From Ciborinia camelliae (lineage: Eukaryota > Ascomycota > Leotiomycetes > Helotiales > Sclerotiniaceae): a DNA stretch of 64,000 bases. The notes under the pieces were generated by a model. The model was given only the letters and a program-made list of their open reading frames with translations, was not told where the DNA came from and did not search any database. The DNA lies in NCBI GenBank assembly GCA_025890175.1, contig JANPYM010000002.1:571752-635751 (forward strand), in the 5' to 3' direction. The position numbers and the translations under genes were made by a program. This document shows, in pieces, positions 61,601-64,000 of the stretch; position 1 is the first letter of the stretch; each line of letters opens with the position of its first letter.

Positions 61601-63662
61601 ATAAAATTATTAATTAATATAAATTAAAATTTAATTTTAAATTACTTTTATTTTTTGTAAATAATTTAATAATTAATAATATAATAAATAAAACAAAAAT
61701 ATTATATATTATAATATTAAATTATTTTAATATAAATAATAATTTAAATAATAATTTAAATAATAATTTATTAATAAATTAATAGGAAAATGTAATTTTA
61801 ATATAATTAATTTTTATTTTTATAAAAAAAATAAAGAGAAATATTATTGAAATCTTTAATATTTTTTTAAAGACAAATAAAATTATAATTTAATTATTTT
61901 ATATATATTAAAAATTAATTAAATATATTATTTATAGTTTTTATAATTATTATTTAATTCTTAATTTTTTTTTTTAAATTTAAAAATTTATTAAAATAAT
62001 AATGTTTTTAAAAATAAAAAAGAAAAACAAATTTTTGATATATTTGTAAAAATCAATTGTTTTTATTTTTTATATTTTTAAAAGTTTGAAATATATTATA
62101 ATTAAAAAAATTAAATAAATTGTATTTATATAAAACATTTTCAATTTTTAATATAAAAAAATCTTATTTAAACAAATTATTATAAATTTTATTATTAGTT
62201 TTATATATAATATAAAAACAATAATATTTTAAAAAATAAAAGTTATTATAATTATTATAAATATTTAAAATATATTTAATATTTTTTTTAAAAAATGTTT
62301 ATTAAATAAAATAATCAAACAAAAATGATTATTAATTTTATTTAAATTTATTAATTTTTTTTTTATAAATAAATATATCAAAATATATTTAAAAAATTTT
62401 ATAATCTTTAATTATTTAATAATATATAATATTTTTTAAAACTTTTTTTTATTATTAATTTTATATATATTTTATTTTATTAAATTTTATATATAAAATT
62501 TTTTGTTTTGTTTTAAATATATTAATAATATTTATATTTATAAAATTTTAAATTTATTTAATAATAATATATAAATTTTTTTTATTAAAATAAAAAAAAT
62601 TATAAATTATAAAATAATAAATAAAATCTTTTTTATTTTAAAAAAATTAAAAATAATTTATATTATCAAAAAATAAAATAAATATATTCCAAAATATAAA
62701 ATTAATAAAATCTTTATTATTATTTTTATTATTATAATTAAAAAAAAAGATTTTCAATTTATTTTATATTAATTAAAAATATAATTTAATAAAAAAATTA
62801 TATTTTAAAAATATATTATAAAAAAAATAATAAAAATTAAATATATTATTTATTATATTCAAAACTTTATTAAAATTATTAATAATTCTTTTGTTTTAAT
62901 ATTAGAAAAAACTATTATTATTTATATTATATCTTTACTTATTTATAATACAAAAACATAATATACAAACAAAATCAAAATATTTCATTTATATTATATT
63001 AATTATAAATTCATAATTAATATTAAAATAAATAAATATATTAAATTTATTAATAAAATATTAATTATTATTATATAAAAAATATTATTAATATAATAAA
63101 TTATTTTTTAAATAATTTTTTTTAAAAATATTAACATTTTTTTCAAAAATATAATTCTCGAAAAAACTAAATTCAAATTTATATTTTATATTTATATAAT
63201 TAATATATTATACTTTTTTATTTAACATATTTTTTTATTATAATTATTAAAAATTGCAATACTAATATCAAACAAATATTCAAAATTAAAATATAAAAAC
63301 TTTTATATCTTTTTTTCAAAATTTTAAAATTTATATTTAAATCTTTTTATTTTATTTACAAATATTAAATAAACTCTATTAATAAAATAAACAAAAAAAT
63401 TACTTTAATAATATTTAAAATATAATAAATTATTCTATTTCTAAACAAAATTATAATCTTTTCAAATAATTTAAAATAATATATAAACAAAAATAAATAT
63501 ATAAAATATAACTATATTATATATCAAAACTAAAAATAAATAATTTATAATTCAAAATTTATTAATTTTATTTTATATATTTTTAATAATAAAATTATTA
63601 AAATATAACAAAAATTTTAATATATAATCCAAATACCCTTAAATATTAATTTAAAATATATT
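58625..63662 (+). mobile_element. Element X, copy C (truncated at its right side)
   Basis: Collinear with copy A from 28335 to about 33250. It carries about 270 bp near 58740-59005 that copy A lacks and has the empty site for LTR-E near 59450. Homology to copy A stops at 63662, where it joins the terminal motif of an inverted copy. Frames are all closed. Confidence 0.6.
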
Positions 63663-63964
63663 TAATTAGTAGTAATAGTAATAGTAGTAGTATTAATTTT
63701 CGTCTGGCGGACGCAGGCTTAGGGTCTGCGCCCTGAACCTTTCGAAGAATATAAAGATATATTAAACTAAAGAATTTATATTAATAATTATCCCAAAAAA
63801 TATTTTTAATTTACAATAAACTTTATTAAAATTATTTAATTATAATTTTTTTATTTTATTTAAAATAAATATATATATTTTTAAAATTAAATTTGAAAGA
63901 TATAATTTTAAAAACTTTAATTTAAATATTAATATAATGTTTTTTTAAATTATTTTAAAATTAA

Positions 63965-64000
<36 letters not shown>
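63663..64000 (-). mobile_element. Element X terminal segment in inverted orientation, running off the window
   Basis: TAGTAGTAATAGTAATAGTA, then ATTTTCGTCTGGCGGACGC, AGGCTTAGGGTCTGCGCCC and poly(A) match 34937-35260 at the start of copy B, and this copy of the terminal motif is the least mutated. The window ends in about 37 A residues at the same place where copy B has its N gap. Confidence 0.7.

Overview
The window looks like nuclear DNA of a filamentous ascomycete (Pezizomycotina) with strong repeat-induced point mutation (RIP). The evidence is long A+T blocks made almost only of A, T and TpA-rich words, ancient Ty1/copia retrotransposons still traceable by weak protein motifs, a fungal megasynthase pseudogene whose stop codons all fit C-to-T or G-to-A changes, and two genes with fungal features (a short GTATGT intron; a PRP38 splicing factor). 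I cannot name a species. There are no bacterial-type operons, no rRNA, and no tRNA that I can support.

Layout. 1-2213: 3' part of a dead PKS-NRPS or NRPS gene (end of a condensation domain, adenylation domain, carrier domain). 2214-24200: A+T-rich repeat block. Within it a Ty1/copia element (10422-15462) sits inside an older copy of the same family (8198-10421 plus 15463-16546), with the junction resolved to the base. It is followed by a second copia lineage (16547-17958), a small TA-flanked MITE, and several micro- and minisatellites. 24500-28150: a small island of ordinary base composition with two divergent genes: a two-exon small membrane-protein gene (minus strand) and PRP38 (plus strand). 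28150-64000: a second repeat block. It holds three copies of an unclassified element of about 6 kb ('element X'). Copies A and B form a giant inverted repeat around 34.3-34.9 kb, and B contains the only run of Ns. This block also holds a structurally complete copia element on the minus strand (43550-48227, target duplication ACTAT), a complete TRIM (39980-40307), purine-rich satellite arrays (48.9-50.6 kb), and many solo LTRs.

The G+C-rich specks in the A+T desert are mostly young solo LTRs. I separate eight LTR families, called LTR-A to LTR-H here (my own labels). Many copies carry perfect 5-bp target-site duplications (ATTTT, ATATT, TTAAT, CGTAG, ATTAA, TAATT, GTTTT, AAAAT, ATTAT, TCTAT), so their ends are exact. 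LTR-B is the LTR of the main copia family and has about 16 copies here, ranging from nearly intact to RIP-erased. Nesting, empty sites and the degree of RIP together give a relative history of insertions.

Only the two genes at 25.0-27.0 kb look functional. All reading frames in the A+T blocks are chance openings, satellite artefacts or RIP-destroyed transposon fragments.
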